Shown one piece after another: positions 35,576 through 46,905 of a DNA stretch of 64,000 nucleotides. Position 1 is the first letter of the stretch. Each line of letters opens with the position of its first letter. Position numbers and translations under genes: made by a program. This stretch comes from Eulemur rufifrons (taxonomy: Eukaryota; Chordata; Mammalia; Primates; Lemuridae). The DNA lies in contig NC_090996.1 of the NCBI RefSeq assembly GCF_041146395.1, positions 34,062,738 through 34,126,737 of the forward strand, given 5' to 3'. The notes under the pieces were generated by a model. It did not search any database, had not been told where the DNA came from, and saw only the letters and a program-made list of their open reading frames with translations.

Positions 35576-37593
35576 AAAAAGAGAAAAATGCCAGAAAATT
35601 GCTAAAATATTAACAATTGGTGAAGCTAGGAGAAGGGTGCATAGGTGTTCACTGCATGATTCTTTCAAATATTCAGGAGGCTTGAAAATTTCAAAATAGA
35701 TGGGGGTAAAAAAAAAAAAGGAAATTGCTTGTTCTCCTCTCGCCCCTTTCCACTGGCTAGGACATGCAGTGGCGAGCCCCCTCAGTCGTACAAACCCCAC
35801 CTCAGTCCTTGTGACTCAAAGTGTGGTCTGTGGTCCAGAAGCATCAGCACCACCTGGTAGCTTGCTGAAAATGCAGAGCCCCAGGTCCTACCCGGACTGC
35901 GTCAGACCTGCATTTAACTCAGAATCCGTATTCAGCAGCATCCTCACTGAATCGGAGGCACGTCAGAGCTGAGAAGCGCTCCCCAGGTGACGGCAGACTC
36001 ACGACACTGTTGTTTCCGGGGTTCTACGTACAGCACTATAAGATGAACTGGCAAAAATGAGGGCATATATTATATATCCATTCAAACTTTAAAAACACTC
36101 TTTCCCCAGGGCTACGTGCCAGGCACTCTGTTAAGCATTTCACACAAGATCTCTTTTTCCCTCAGGAAATTCCTTCAGTCAGGTACCATGTGTTACTACA
36201 AGGAATATTCGAGGTATAAAACTCATTCCACCCTCTCCTACTGTGTGGGTGGCATCGATTCCGCCCCTTGCTCCAGTGTTCCCTAATTGGTCTAACCAGT
36301 TAAGGTCACCCCGTCCTCCCTTGGCTCAGGTGACCCTGGTCTAAACAAGTGCAGGGGGAGGACATCTGCTGGTCACAGGGATTGGTTCAGGAACGGCCTA
36401 ATCCCTGTCGGGTCATCGCTGATTGGCTCCGCCAGTCTTTGCCTTCCTGGTTTCTCTTTGCTGTGTTTTGAGATATTTCTTCCGCTTGATCTAACAGGCT
36501 TTGTAATGACCATTCTTTCCTTCGATTTATCTACTGGACTTCTGTAATAAATTTAAGAAAAAAAAAAAAGCTTTTCAGTTCCAGAAAGTTTTGCTATAAT
36601 TGAATCTCCTCTGGCTGTGGAATTAGGGTAAAGCTGTCATCTCCTCTAGTTGTTTCACCCAGAATTGAGAGTTTCTGTCTAGCCTCCCTGTGGCTCCAAG
36701 GTCTCTTCGGGCACATTACTGGTTTTCTCCTGCTCACTAATCACTCCTTTCACCCTCTGCACGTGGGCCAAACAGGGAGATGCCTAAAGGCCACCGTCCC
36801 TAGAGTCTTGCCATATACCAAGCTGCCAGGCAGTGGCACCTGTTTGGAGGCACTTGAAGGGAAGTCCTCAATTCCAGTCTGCTCAGCTGCACAGCCCTCT
36901 GCCAGCCTTCGAGACAGAGCAGTAATGGCTCCTCCGGCCCAGGGAGAGCAGCAAGCGACCGTCTATCTGGGCAGGCTCTGCCCTTCTCTATGGCCCATGA
37001 AACTCCAAGGCCAAAAGTGCTCCAGAAATGAAGGCATTTTAATTTTTACCCCAGGCCACTCCCACATGGTCCCCAGGCTTTTATCTGGCCCACAGAGGAA
37101 CCAAGCCCAGTACTGCTCTCTTATTCCAACCCTGGGTGATACCCCCCCTCCCCACGCCAGCTGCCTAAGGCTCTGTTCGGGAAAGGCAGTCAGCAGGTGG
37201 ACTGGGATGGGGAAGGGAGGAGAGCAGGGCCTGGGGATCAGGTTCAGGTCAGAAACAAGGTTGCAACTCACAACTCTGTACACAAAAACTGCAAAACGCT
37301 GTAAGTATTTCCTTAGGGAAATGTTAAAATTATTTTAAATTAATCACATTTTAACTTTGGAAACAAACCCCAGATTGCCTTCCAGAAAGGTTTTACCAAT
37401 TTATTCTCATACTATGAGTGATAAGACTCTACATCTCCCACAGCAGGGCCCATGGCCCACACCCTCACCAAATGGGCTATTATCCTTCACCTTTCTGTAA
37501 TTAATCTAAGTGAAAAAGATCTCATTGTTTTAATGGGCATTTCTTACTGAGTTTCACTTAACAACTTTTGAGCCATTTATATTTCATCTTTCT

Positions 37594-37930
37594 TTTTTTT
37601 TTTTTTTTTTTTTGTTGAGACAGAGTCTCACTTTGTTGCCCAGGCGAGAGTGAGTGCCGTGGCGTCAGCTTAGCTCACAGCAACCTCAGACTCCTCGGCT
37701 TAAGCGATCCTACTGCCTCAGCCTCCCGAGTAGCTGGGACTACAGGCATGCGCCACTATGCCCGGCTAATTTTTTCTATATAGATTTTTAGTTGTCCATA
37801 TAATGTCTTTCTATTTTTAGTAGAGACGGGGTCTCGCTCAGGCTGGTCTCGAACTCCTGACCTTGAGCAATCCACCCGCCTCGGCCTCCCAGAGTGCTAG
37901 GATTACAGGCGTGAGCCACCGCGCCCGGCC
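37594..37930 (-). repeat. Alu (strepsirrhine-type), antisense
   Basis: Young-looking full dimer with target-site duplication 'tatatttcatctttct' on both sides (about 37578-37593 and 37931-37946). Confidence 0.93.
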
Positions 37931-39661
37931 TATATTTCATCTTTCTATAATGATTTTTACAGTTGTGTCCAACATGATGTTTTGGTTTAACTTCGGGGGA
38001 TTTTCTGACACTAAACATTTTTTTTAGAAGTAATGCATGCCTATGGTAAATCTTTTAAGAAAAGCCAAACAAAAGGATATACCGTGAAAAGTAAGTTTCC
38101 TTCCCTCTGACTCCGAGTGCCAGAGTTCTCCACGTACCATTCTTTCTTGTTTTCTGGTATCCTTTCAGAGACACTATTTACATGGACAAGCATCATATTT
38201 TCATAAGTAAAAAGCAAGTGTGAGTGAGATTAGGGCCAAGCTTGGATACTGGATTCTTTTCCTTCCTTCTTTCCTCACTCTGGGTACAAATGATGACTGA
38301 GACACACTCTCTGCCATTAAGATGTCATCAAAAGGCAGTCTGATAAGTATTTCAAAAGAGGTGTTTGTTGCACAATGGAACTTCTAGAATGGAATATGAA
38401 TGAATGCATATTTGATAAGTGTCTGTCATGTGCCAAACATTTCGTTATAATCCTTCCTCAATGTTCTCACTTACTTTCCCCAATGATCCTGAGAGACAGT
38501 TCTGCTGTCCTTGTTTTACACACGATGAAACACCCACCTAAGGCCATCACAGCATGCAGAATGAAGCTCCTCTCTCCAGTGGCATTCCTGAGTGCCCACC
38601 GTGAAGGATAAAAGCCAAGAAACAAACTGGTTCATCATTAAAAGCCACAATGCCTTCCCTTGGATTACAACTTTACTGACTTACAGAGGAGGAAAGCCGT
38701 GAGTTTCCAAAAGTAGCCTTTCCAGGCAGATCTCTGAAAACATTTTTCCCAGGGTCCCAGAAACAAATCATGAACATGCCACTTCATGGCAACCCCTGTA
38801 TCTTGTTGCCCAGCATCTGTTCTGTCTGAGACACCACCCTAGGAGCACTGTCAGAAGAGCTGAAAGGGTCCATGAGACTGTCATGAGGTAGAGTGGATTA
38901 TTCTGACTCATGGTTTAGAAGGGTTTGTTAACATCTGCATGGATGAAAACCACTGCAGCCAGGAACCAAATATTTTGCTTCCAAAGAAATTCTCCTTTGG
39001 TGTAAAATGATGTAAGTGTATAAGATAGAACACTGAGGATACTGTTTCCTGCAATTAGAACCAAGACAGAAGTAGCAGAGGACAACCATGTGGCCACACA
39101 GACCAATCTCAGAGGGTCAGGGCAGTATGTTGGGAGGGTCTGGTTCTCCACTAATATTGTCAGTGTACCCTGAGACTGGGCTTACCATTCAAACTCACAA
39201 GAGACTGATGCTTAAACCAAATGCTTGTTTACTTGTTTATAGTTGGAGTGACTGGAATATTTATATCCTGTTTTACTTAATAAAATAATGTACTCATTTT
39301 CCCTCCCAGCAAGAAAGTGAAAGCATTTGTTTCACTAAACTCCATCATTCGGTATTAACAATTAAAAAAAAAACTTAATAATTGACAGGTCCAAAATGGA
39401 TTTCATTTAAGTAGGTTTCTTCTGACTATGAGGGCATCATTCACAGCAGGATACAGAAGGCTCTGACTCACTCTCTGGAACTCTTTCTACGTGAGGCTGG
39501 CTCTGTGCTTCCTTCCTCCAAGGACAGCTTTTCTGTGTGCTGCATGGCAGAGACAAGGCCACCACTTCATTCCTGGCCATCTCATCTCTGTAACTCCTAG
39601 GCCAGTGAGTCTCAAACAAACCCCTGGTCTCAGAAGTCTCAATCTGATGGGCTCTTTTAAG

Positions 39662-39790
39662 GGCTGGGTACGGTGGCTCATGCCTGTAATCCTAGCACTC
39701 TGGCAGGCTGAGGCAGGAGGATAGTTTGAGCTCAGGAATCCAAGACCTGCCTGACCAAGAGAGAGACCCCCATCTTTAAAAAAAAAAAAG
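39662..39790 (+). repeat. Alu left-arm fragment
   Basis: 'ggctgggtacggtggctcatg' to an A-run at 39778-39789. Only the left arm is present. Confidence 0.85.
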
Positions 39791-40819
39791 AGATAATTTA
39801 CAGAGAGAAAGCAGATGCTTGCCTATAGCAATAGTTTTACTATAAATAAGTTATTTATTACTACTGTTGGTATCATGTTAAAGGCAGAAATGGAGACACT
39901 TGCAAAAGGTTGTGGTGGCAGGATTTTTAAGTTCTGATGATTAAAATACATCACTTGAACATATAATGAATATATAGTCAAGTATTTCTGATTTTTTAAA
40001 AATTGAGTTAGATGTATAATTCAGTCTTATGTTTTCAACTGGTCTATCTTAGACTTTGTATCTCATCTCCTTTTAGCCAGATCAAGCTTTCATGCTTCTT
40101 CCTTCTTGGTCTACTTGTTTAGTTTTGGTAGTTTTGGTAGTTTGGTAGCTTTTAGAAGGTCTAGAGGTTTTGTTTCCTGTCTCCGGTAATCCACTGAGTG
40201 TTAATAACACAAGCTCCATTTCTAGTCATTGGAAACTATATTTATTTCTTTGTAATAATGAGAACAAGGTTCAAAGTGAAGAGCCATGAGATCCTCTATT
40301 CTTGGTGAAAGAACCACAAATCCAGACCAGGAGAATCTGAGCCCAAAATGAGACATCCCTTAAATAAGAATAGCATTAAATATAAGCCTAAAGCAAGAAG
40401 GGAAACAGACTGCAAGAGCAGCACCAGGACTCTATGATGAACATTCCTTTGGTTTAGGTTTACATATACCAGGCTGGTTAGCTCTTCTTTAACATATATG
40501 CTTTGGATTGGGTCTAGCCTGTAGGGAAGTTTCTTATCATTCTTCCACCTGTCCTTGAAGTACCTTTCTCCTTGGTCCTGGGATCCCCAGGTACCTTGTT
40601 TATGACCCATTCCCACAAGGCCTAGCTCTGACCTACCTAGCTGTCAAGTAATGTCACTTGTGGCAGATACTGCTAGCTTCCTATCTGACATCATTTCCAC
40701 TTCTCTTTTTCCTTTTCCAACAGAGCCCTGATTTGTGCAGGCAGATGATCATAAGAGGCTGGGTTCTTCCCCCAGTGCCAGGGGATGAAGCAAAATGGGC
40801 CAAAGCCAGTTACGTTAAC

Positions 40820-41113
40820 CATTTTTTTTTTTTTTTTTTTTGAGACAGGGTCTTGCTTTGTCTCCTGGGCAGTGGTACCATTATAGCTCACTGCAACCTC
40901 AAACTCCTGGGCTTGAGCAATCCTCCTGCCTCAGCCTCCCAAGTAGCTCGGAATACAGGTGCATCCCACCACATCCAGCTAATTTTTCTATTTTTTGTAG
41001 AGACAGGGTCTTGCTCCTGGTCAGCCTGGTCTTGAACTCCTGGCCTCATGCGATCCTTCTGCCTTGGCCTCCCAAAGTGCAAGGATTACAGGTACGAGCC
41101 ACCATGCCTGGCC
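40820..41113 (-). repeat. Old Alu (J-like), antisense
   Basis: An 18-base poly-T run, both arms, and many substitutions. Confidence 0.88.
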
Positions 41114-42049
41114 AAGTCATGATAATCTTTTATTTTTGCTAATGACTGGTTTAGGATGGCTATATGACACAATACATGTCTGGATGTATTACCTGGAATC
41201 TATTGTCACTTCACCAACATGCTAAGGATGGCAGGGAAATATAGAAGTGTTGGGACCCTGATATTGTCAGTGAGCCACTGAATTAACCAGACTGTAAAGG
41301 CTTTATCTTTGAACATGGTTTTGGTGGGTTTCCTGTTATCAGCAGCTGAAACTATCCTATCTGATAGTCCACTAAATCCTACTAAGTTGTCAACTCTCAT
41401 TAATTGTTTTAATAACCCTACAACCATTCACTGAGTAATCTTCTAGGTACAGGCACGTGCCTGGCACTAAAATAAGGAAATATGTTCAGACTTACTCAGG
41501 CTTTTCTGTCAAGGGACCTATCATCCTCATCTTTTCCTTTCCCCAAACATCTCTGTAAATTGACAATTTCTTTCACCTATATTATCTTATAATCTTTGCA
41601 ATTACCCTCTGAGTTAGGCAGGAGAGGCATTCTGAACTCTATGCAGCTGAGGAAAGCAAAGTTGTAAATCGGTCAAGATTACCAACCAATCAGTGGCAGG
41701 GCTGGGGAAGGAGCTCAATTTTCTAATTCCAAATGTCTATACCCCAGCACCCAGTATCAGTAACATGGGGAACGTTTGGCACTAGGGCAGGTCGAACGTG
41801 AGGTATTAGGAGGTGAACAACGTCCCGTGAGGCAAACCAATGTCTCTACTCCCGCTTGAGGTCGGCCCCAGGTCCGAGCCGGATGACTCAGCTGGTCTGC
41901 AGCTGTGGCGTACAACGCACAATGCCTCCAGAATCCTTCGGGTGGGAGACTAGCAACCAGGCCTATACGGATCGGAACTTTATGAACGCATAAAAAGACA
42001 TCCCTTTACATTCCACTGCCCCATAATTCGCCCGAGACACAGCGGGCTA

Positions 42050-42830
42050 CTCTGGCCAAGGCTAGGCCCGGGACCCTGGGCTCTCATTTACCTCGCCCCG
42101 GCCAGGCCCAAATTTTAGGCCTCCAGGGCACTGCCGGCCGAGCCCACATTGCGTTACCGATTCCTTTCGAGTTCTGGAGTCTCCCTGTCTTCTTTCTTTC
42201 CTTCTTCTCGGACACATTACCTTCCTCAGGGGTCACCCGAAGGCTCCACTTCAGCGGGTCTACAGGCCCGGAGCTCACCGGGGAGACCCCATCAGCGGAA
42301 GCGGAAATGCTTGGAGAAAAGAAGGAAAACTACATCTCGCCCCTGCCCAGGGCGTGATGAGTCCTCGGTTGAAGTGTCCGATTGGTCAACACAAAAGAAG
42401 GACTGCCCCCTCGGGTGCACCCTGACCAATCAAAGGGCAGATGGCCAATGCGGCAAGGGGCGGGTCGCTTCCGGCGGCTTTCCCCGCAGCTCTGCGTGGG
42501 GGAGCATGGGAGCGTGGGAGTTTTGCGGTGGCCGCGGCCTTCGTTGTTGCGTTGCCGTCGGGCATCGCTTTTTGCTGCGTCTGCCCGGGGAACAGGAGGC
42601 TGTCATTAGTCCCGGACTGGTAAGCGGGCCCCCTTCTTGGCTGGGCTGGGGAGAGGAGCAGTCGGCTGAGGTTCTTAAAGGATTTGGGCAGAATCGAGCG
42701 ACGCTGGGGGGTGCGTGGAGAAGCTTTGCAGAAGAACTGGCCCCATTAGGGACTGTTCTCTCCCCTCGCAGCTTTGTCCCGAAGTCCCTGTGGCGACTTG
42801 AAGAAGGCACCCCCACCCCCACTTCCCCAG
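42050..42830. promoter_or_regulatory. Head-to-head CpG promoter: ZNF597 (plus) and distal NAA60 start (minus), candidate imprinted DMR
   Basis: CpG-rich DNA covering the ZNF597 start. Three CCAAT boxes lie close together and in both orientations: ATTGG at 42381-42385, CCAAT at 42426-42430 and 42445-42449. ETS-like CGGAAG (about 42297) and TTCCGG (about 42469) are present. On the plus strand, ZNF597 exon 1 ends at 42619 before GTAAGC. On the minus strand a good donor follows GCGAG at 42092 (GTAAAT), which could end the distal NAA60 exon. In humans this promoter pair is imprinted (ZNF597 expressed from the maternal copy). One ZFP57-type TGCCGC hexamer is seen on the minus strand (42455-42450). 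Imprinting in this species is inference. Confidence 0.7.
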
Positions 42831-45800
42831 ATGGCGTCCGCGCTCCCGACAACCGAGTCCCAGGTGAGATGAGATACCTTTTTTCCGTTCAAGTTCGTTG
42901 CTGCTTTCCGGCCTCTGCCTGACCACCTCCTCTGGAGGAGGCTTAGGCATGCCGATCGTGATGGGAGTTTGTCTGATACGCCAAGTAGCCCTTTCACCAA
43001 GCTGTCTTCGTTCCTAGACCTGGGACATAGAAGGGGTTTATCAGCTTCTTCCTTTCAGAACCACCAACTGGGAGCAGAGCCCTTTGGAGGAGTCCATAGG
43101 AGAGTTTTCTCAAAGTGTCTTTTAGGAACGCTCCTCAAGATTGTAGTTTTTTAGGCTTAAATAATAATAATAAAGCCCTGGTGATTTTTCATCATACCAT
43201 TAGGGAAGGAAGAGTAGGCCTCACAGTGTAGCAGTGAGTGTCATGGGGAAGAAAAAGAGGGAATAGCAAAGGGAAGGATGTTGGGAGAACCCTGGAACCT
43301 TTATCTCTTTTATGATTCTTCCTGGGCTTCCCAGTCTTCTTTTTCTTAGAGCATCCTTACTTAATGGTTTCCATCCCCAAGAGTTGTTGTTCCCCCATCT
43401 TTTCTCTTCCAGGAGAGACTACATCATTCCCACAATGTACTGTATTGATCCTTACTCCACTGCCTCAAAATTTATGTCCATGTTTACTCTTTCCTTCCCA
43501 ACCCCCACCTTACCCCTTAGAAGCCATTAATACCCCATCCCAGTACTCAGGAACGTTTTACACCAAGCCCTTTTCTCCCTTGCATCTGATGTTTCTAGCT
43601 CGGCTTAGTCTTCCTAGACTAAGAAAGGGGCTGACCCTCTAGTCTCTTGTACTGAGTTGGGCTGTCATATTGTTTCAGGGACCAATGCTGTTTGAGGATC
43701 TGGCTGTGTATTTTTCTCAAGAGGAGTGTGTGAGTCTGCACCCTGTCCAGAGGTCCCTCAGCAGAGATGCCACACAGGAATGTTTTGAGGATGTGGCCTT
43801 GATGGGTAAGGCAATTGTTTTTCCTGCATTGCGGAACTTTCATCAGTTCTAGGATGAGGACTTCATGCCTTGTACACATGTTGATATGGTGGAGTGGGAC
43901 CTGTCCCTGGGTGATTTATGTGGATATGATAATTGAATGAAAGAGCAAGTTTTAAAATATGACATGATTTCTTAAAATCTAGTCTAGTACAGGGACTGTG
44001 GTTTTGCATGAGAAGTGACAATATCTGGTAGTCTTGCCAAACATTTGATGAAGTCAATTTACAGTTTTACATGGGAAATCCCATCAGTATAGGTTACTAT
44101 CATTTGCTAAAGATTGGAAATTGATTTACTCAAGGAGGTGCTGTGCCTTTCTCACCCAAAAGGAACTATATGCAGGTGGATTCCTATGCCTGAGTAGGTT
44201 TTATCTCTGACATAGGAATATAGTTTGAGTATGGAAGCTATTCCATAACACATATTTTATATCTTCCACTTCTCTCTTTGTCATATTCATGTTTTCCTCT
44301 ACCTCGTTGAACATGCGGAATATATTTATAATAGCTATTTAAACATTTTTTTTGCTACCGGTTTTATCATCTGTGTCACTTGCGCATATGTTTCCATTGA
44401 TTGATTTTTTTCCTAGTTATGGGTCATATTTTCCTGTTTCTTTACTTGCCTGGTAATTTTTGATTGAATGTTGGACATTGCAAATTTTATGTTGTTTGGT
44501 AATGTATTTTGTTGTATTTTAAGAACTATTTTTGGACTTTGTTGTGGGACACAGTTACTTGGGGTCAGTTTGATGCTTTCAGGGTGTGTTGTTTTACTTT
44601 GTAAGGCTGGGTTCAGATCAGCCTTTATTCTGGGGCTGGTTTGACCTACTGCAAAGGCAGTATTTTTCTGAGGACACTGCTTGATGTCTTATGTGTTAGA
44701 GGGTCTTTCCACTTTGGCTGTTGGGAACATGAACTATTGTGTGAACTCTGATTATTGTTCTGTGTATTCCTTCTTGGTGGTTCTTTCTGTGGTTGGGTAG
44801 TTTCCTCATGCACTTGCAGATTAGTACTGAGCCAAAGTCTTACTGGGACCCCATGTAGATGCTCTGAGCTTTCTTTCTGGAAGAATATTTGGAAAAATAT
44901 TAAAAGGAATGCTTTTTGGTAGGCCCAAGTGTTGTCAGCCGTCCTTGTAGGAAGACTGGTATTATTTGTGTGCAGTGCACACAGCAGCTCTACCTTGAAC
45001 ATTCCTCAGTGAGGGGTAGAGAAATTTTGGAGACCTCTCCTGGTGGTAATAAAACTATTTCTGGTAACCTGTGTGTTTCTCTGTCAAGTTAGAAAAATAC
45101 TCACTTGCCCTTTCTTTCTTAATAAATACGAATCCAATCTCTTTTCCAATTGTAATTGCTCAGCTGTCACTTGAGACAGCTTAAATGATGAAAAATTCTG
45201 AAGACCTAAATAGACTAACTGGAAAATTTCACCTCTAGACAATGTCTGCCAAGATTGTCCTTAGTACCTGTCCCACTGGACTCTGACTTAGTTATAGCTA
45301 TTCTCTGCTCCTCCCCCTTGCAGGTTCACCTAGAGCCGGATCATTTGGGAGGCCGGGAGAGTCTGCTGTCTCCTGATTTTGCATATTTGTCAGTGTCTGG
45401 ATTGCAGGATAACCCACCAACAGTTTTCTTGTGTACTTTACCTGAGCCTTTTTTCCCCCCAGTACCACTTAAAGGTGTTGTCTATGTTTTGCTTTGTTTT
45501 GTTTTTATCAACAGGAGTGGAAGGTGAGACTGAGATGAATCAGCAGTTAAGCCTAGAGTCTATGGAACTTGAACAGCTTTCCCTAGAAGAGTACCCCATT
45601 CCTGCATCCCCTGTCCAGTACCTAGAAAGCCTCTCTGAGGATGGAGTTGAAAACCCTGAAGAGAAAATATCAGGTGGAACTCCCCCTTGCAAGAAAAAGT
45701 TCATAAGCCTTTTAGTTACCATTGACAACCATACCCCATTAGTAGGACTATCTGAATGTTTAGGAGCCAGAGCACTTTCTGAAATTCTTGAATTTCCCTG

Positions 45801-46611
45801 GGAAGAAGCCGAAAATGTGTACAAGTGTCCTGACTGTGACCAAAACTTCAACGATAAGTCATACCTTGTTTTGCATCAGAAATTTCATTTACGAGAGAAA
45901 ACAAATAAAACAAATAAATGTGGTGACTGTGGGAAGATCTTCAGTCATAGAGCCAACCTGAGGGCACACATCAGAATCCATACTGGTGAGAGGCCCTATA
46001 AGTGTATCAGGTGCTGTGCCAAGTTTCGCCAGAGGTCAAGTCTGTCCCGGCACATGAAAAGCCACAGGAGGAAGGAACGCTATGTGTGTAACGAATGTGC
46101 AGCACGGCATCGGAAAAGCCACACTGCCGAAAAGGCCAGTGAATGTGCTAGCAGTGATAAATGTGTGGATCAGGAAACAGATCTTGTTTTGGATGAGGAA
46201 ACACAGGTAGTGACCCCTGAGCACCCGCACGTTCACTGCATGAAGACCTTTGAGCAGTCTTCATGTCCTGCTGTCCCCGAGAAGGCCCATAAGGAGGATT
46301 CTGAACGTCGCAGTGACGATGACGACAATTTTTTTTCATTCGCAAAATTCAAACCCTTACAATGTCCTGACTGTGACATGACCTTTCCTTGTTTCTCTGA
46401 GCTTGTTTCTCATCAGGACACTCATGCGGGGGAAAAGCTCCATAAATGCAAAACATGTGAAAAAAGTTTTACTTCAGAGTCAGAACTTGCAAACCACCAG
46501 AAGAGCCACAGGGCGGAGGAGCCTTTTAAATGTACCGTGTGTGGGAAAGGTTTCAGGGTGAAGGCGGATCTCGTTGCTCATAAGCGAACCCATGTGAAAC
46601 ACACAAAGTAA
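42831..46611 (+). CDS. ZNF597: ZNF597, KRAB-type C2H2 zinc finger protein, 3 coding exons
   Basis: Nuclear DNA-binding protein, presumed transcription regulator. Coding exons are 42831-42863, 43679-43805 and 45515-46611 (1257 bases, 418 aa, against 424 recalled for human). A non-coding exon ends at 42619 and exon 2 begins at 42772. The middle exon is 127 bases, the classic KRAB-A exon size, and encodes LFEDLAVYFSQEEC (residues 15-28). The last exon has an acidic linker, then fingers at 156-178, 187-209 and 215-237, a damaged finger at 243-256, and fingers at 335-357, 363-385 and 391-413. The damaged finger has only 3 residues between its second Cys and first His instead of 12. The KRAB box is divergent and lacks the usual B box. 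The start follows the human gene and has an in-frame exon junction after SQ. The frame is open throughout, so the gene is probably functional. Confidence 0.96.
42864..45514 (+). other. ZNF597: ZNF597 introns
   Basis: The introns are 42864-43678 and 43806-45514, both GT-AG. The second holds a diverged repeat at about 44250-44570 ('gggtcatattttcctgtttc' and following), probably of L1 origin, antisense. No other gene is recognised. A minus-strand open frame at 44646-45002 is not recognisable. Confidence 0.7.
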
Positions 46612-46654
46612 ATACAACAAGTGTGAATGATTGGGCTTTTCAGTATCTATACAG

Positions 46655-46905
46655 TGGGAAATAGTCGCTGTTTATGTGCCAGACACTGTGCTAAGCACTT
46701 TATACACATTCCAGGTATACATGGGCTGTCCGGAAAGTATCCAGCCATGGAATATGAAAAACTATGAAAATTATGGTTGGATACTTTCCAGACAGTCCTT
46801 GTATTTCATTTTCACCACAACCTTGATTTAGGCAGTATTATTTCTATTTTATAACTGAGGAAACATAATCAATGTGACATTGATTATGTGAATGAAGCCA
46901 GCATT
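46655..46905 (+). repeat. MIR, interrupted by a mariner MITE
   Basis: 'tatgtgccagacactgtgc' with 'ctaagcactttatacacatt' before the insertion, and 'ctattttataactgaggaaac' after it, are MIR core segments in the right order. Confidence 0.85.
46720..46801. mobile_element. 82 bp mariner-type MITE with terminal inverted repeats
   Basis: The left end CATGGGCTGTCCGGAAAG and the inverted right end CAAGGACTGTCTGGAAAG, each continuing to GTATCC(A/G)..CCAT, form about 29 bp inverted repeats with four or so mismatches. TA lies on each side (46718-46719 and 46802-46803), the target preference of Tc1/mariner. It is too short for a transposase, so it must be mobilised in trans. Its termini differ from the well-known MADE1 element, though the size is alike. 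It sits within a MIR in the ZNF597 3' region. Confidence 0.85.

Noticed and set aside
38915..39151. 78-codon minus-strand frame with hydrophobic stretches
   Set aside because: It could be a fragment of a membrane protein but I could not identify it. It is short, with no splice context, so no gene is claimed.
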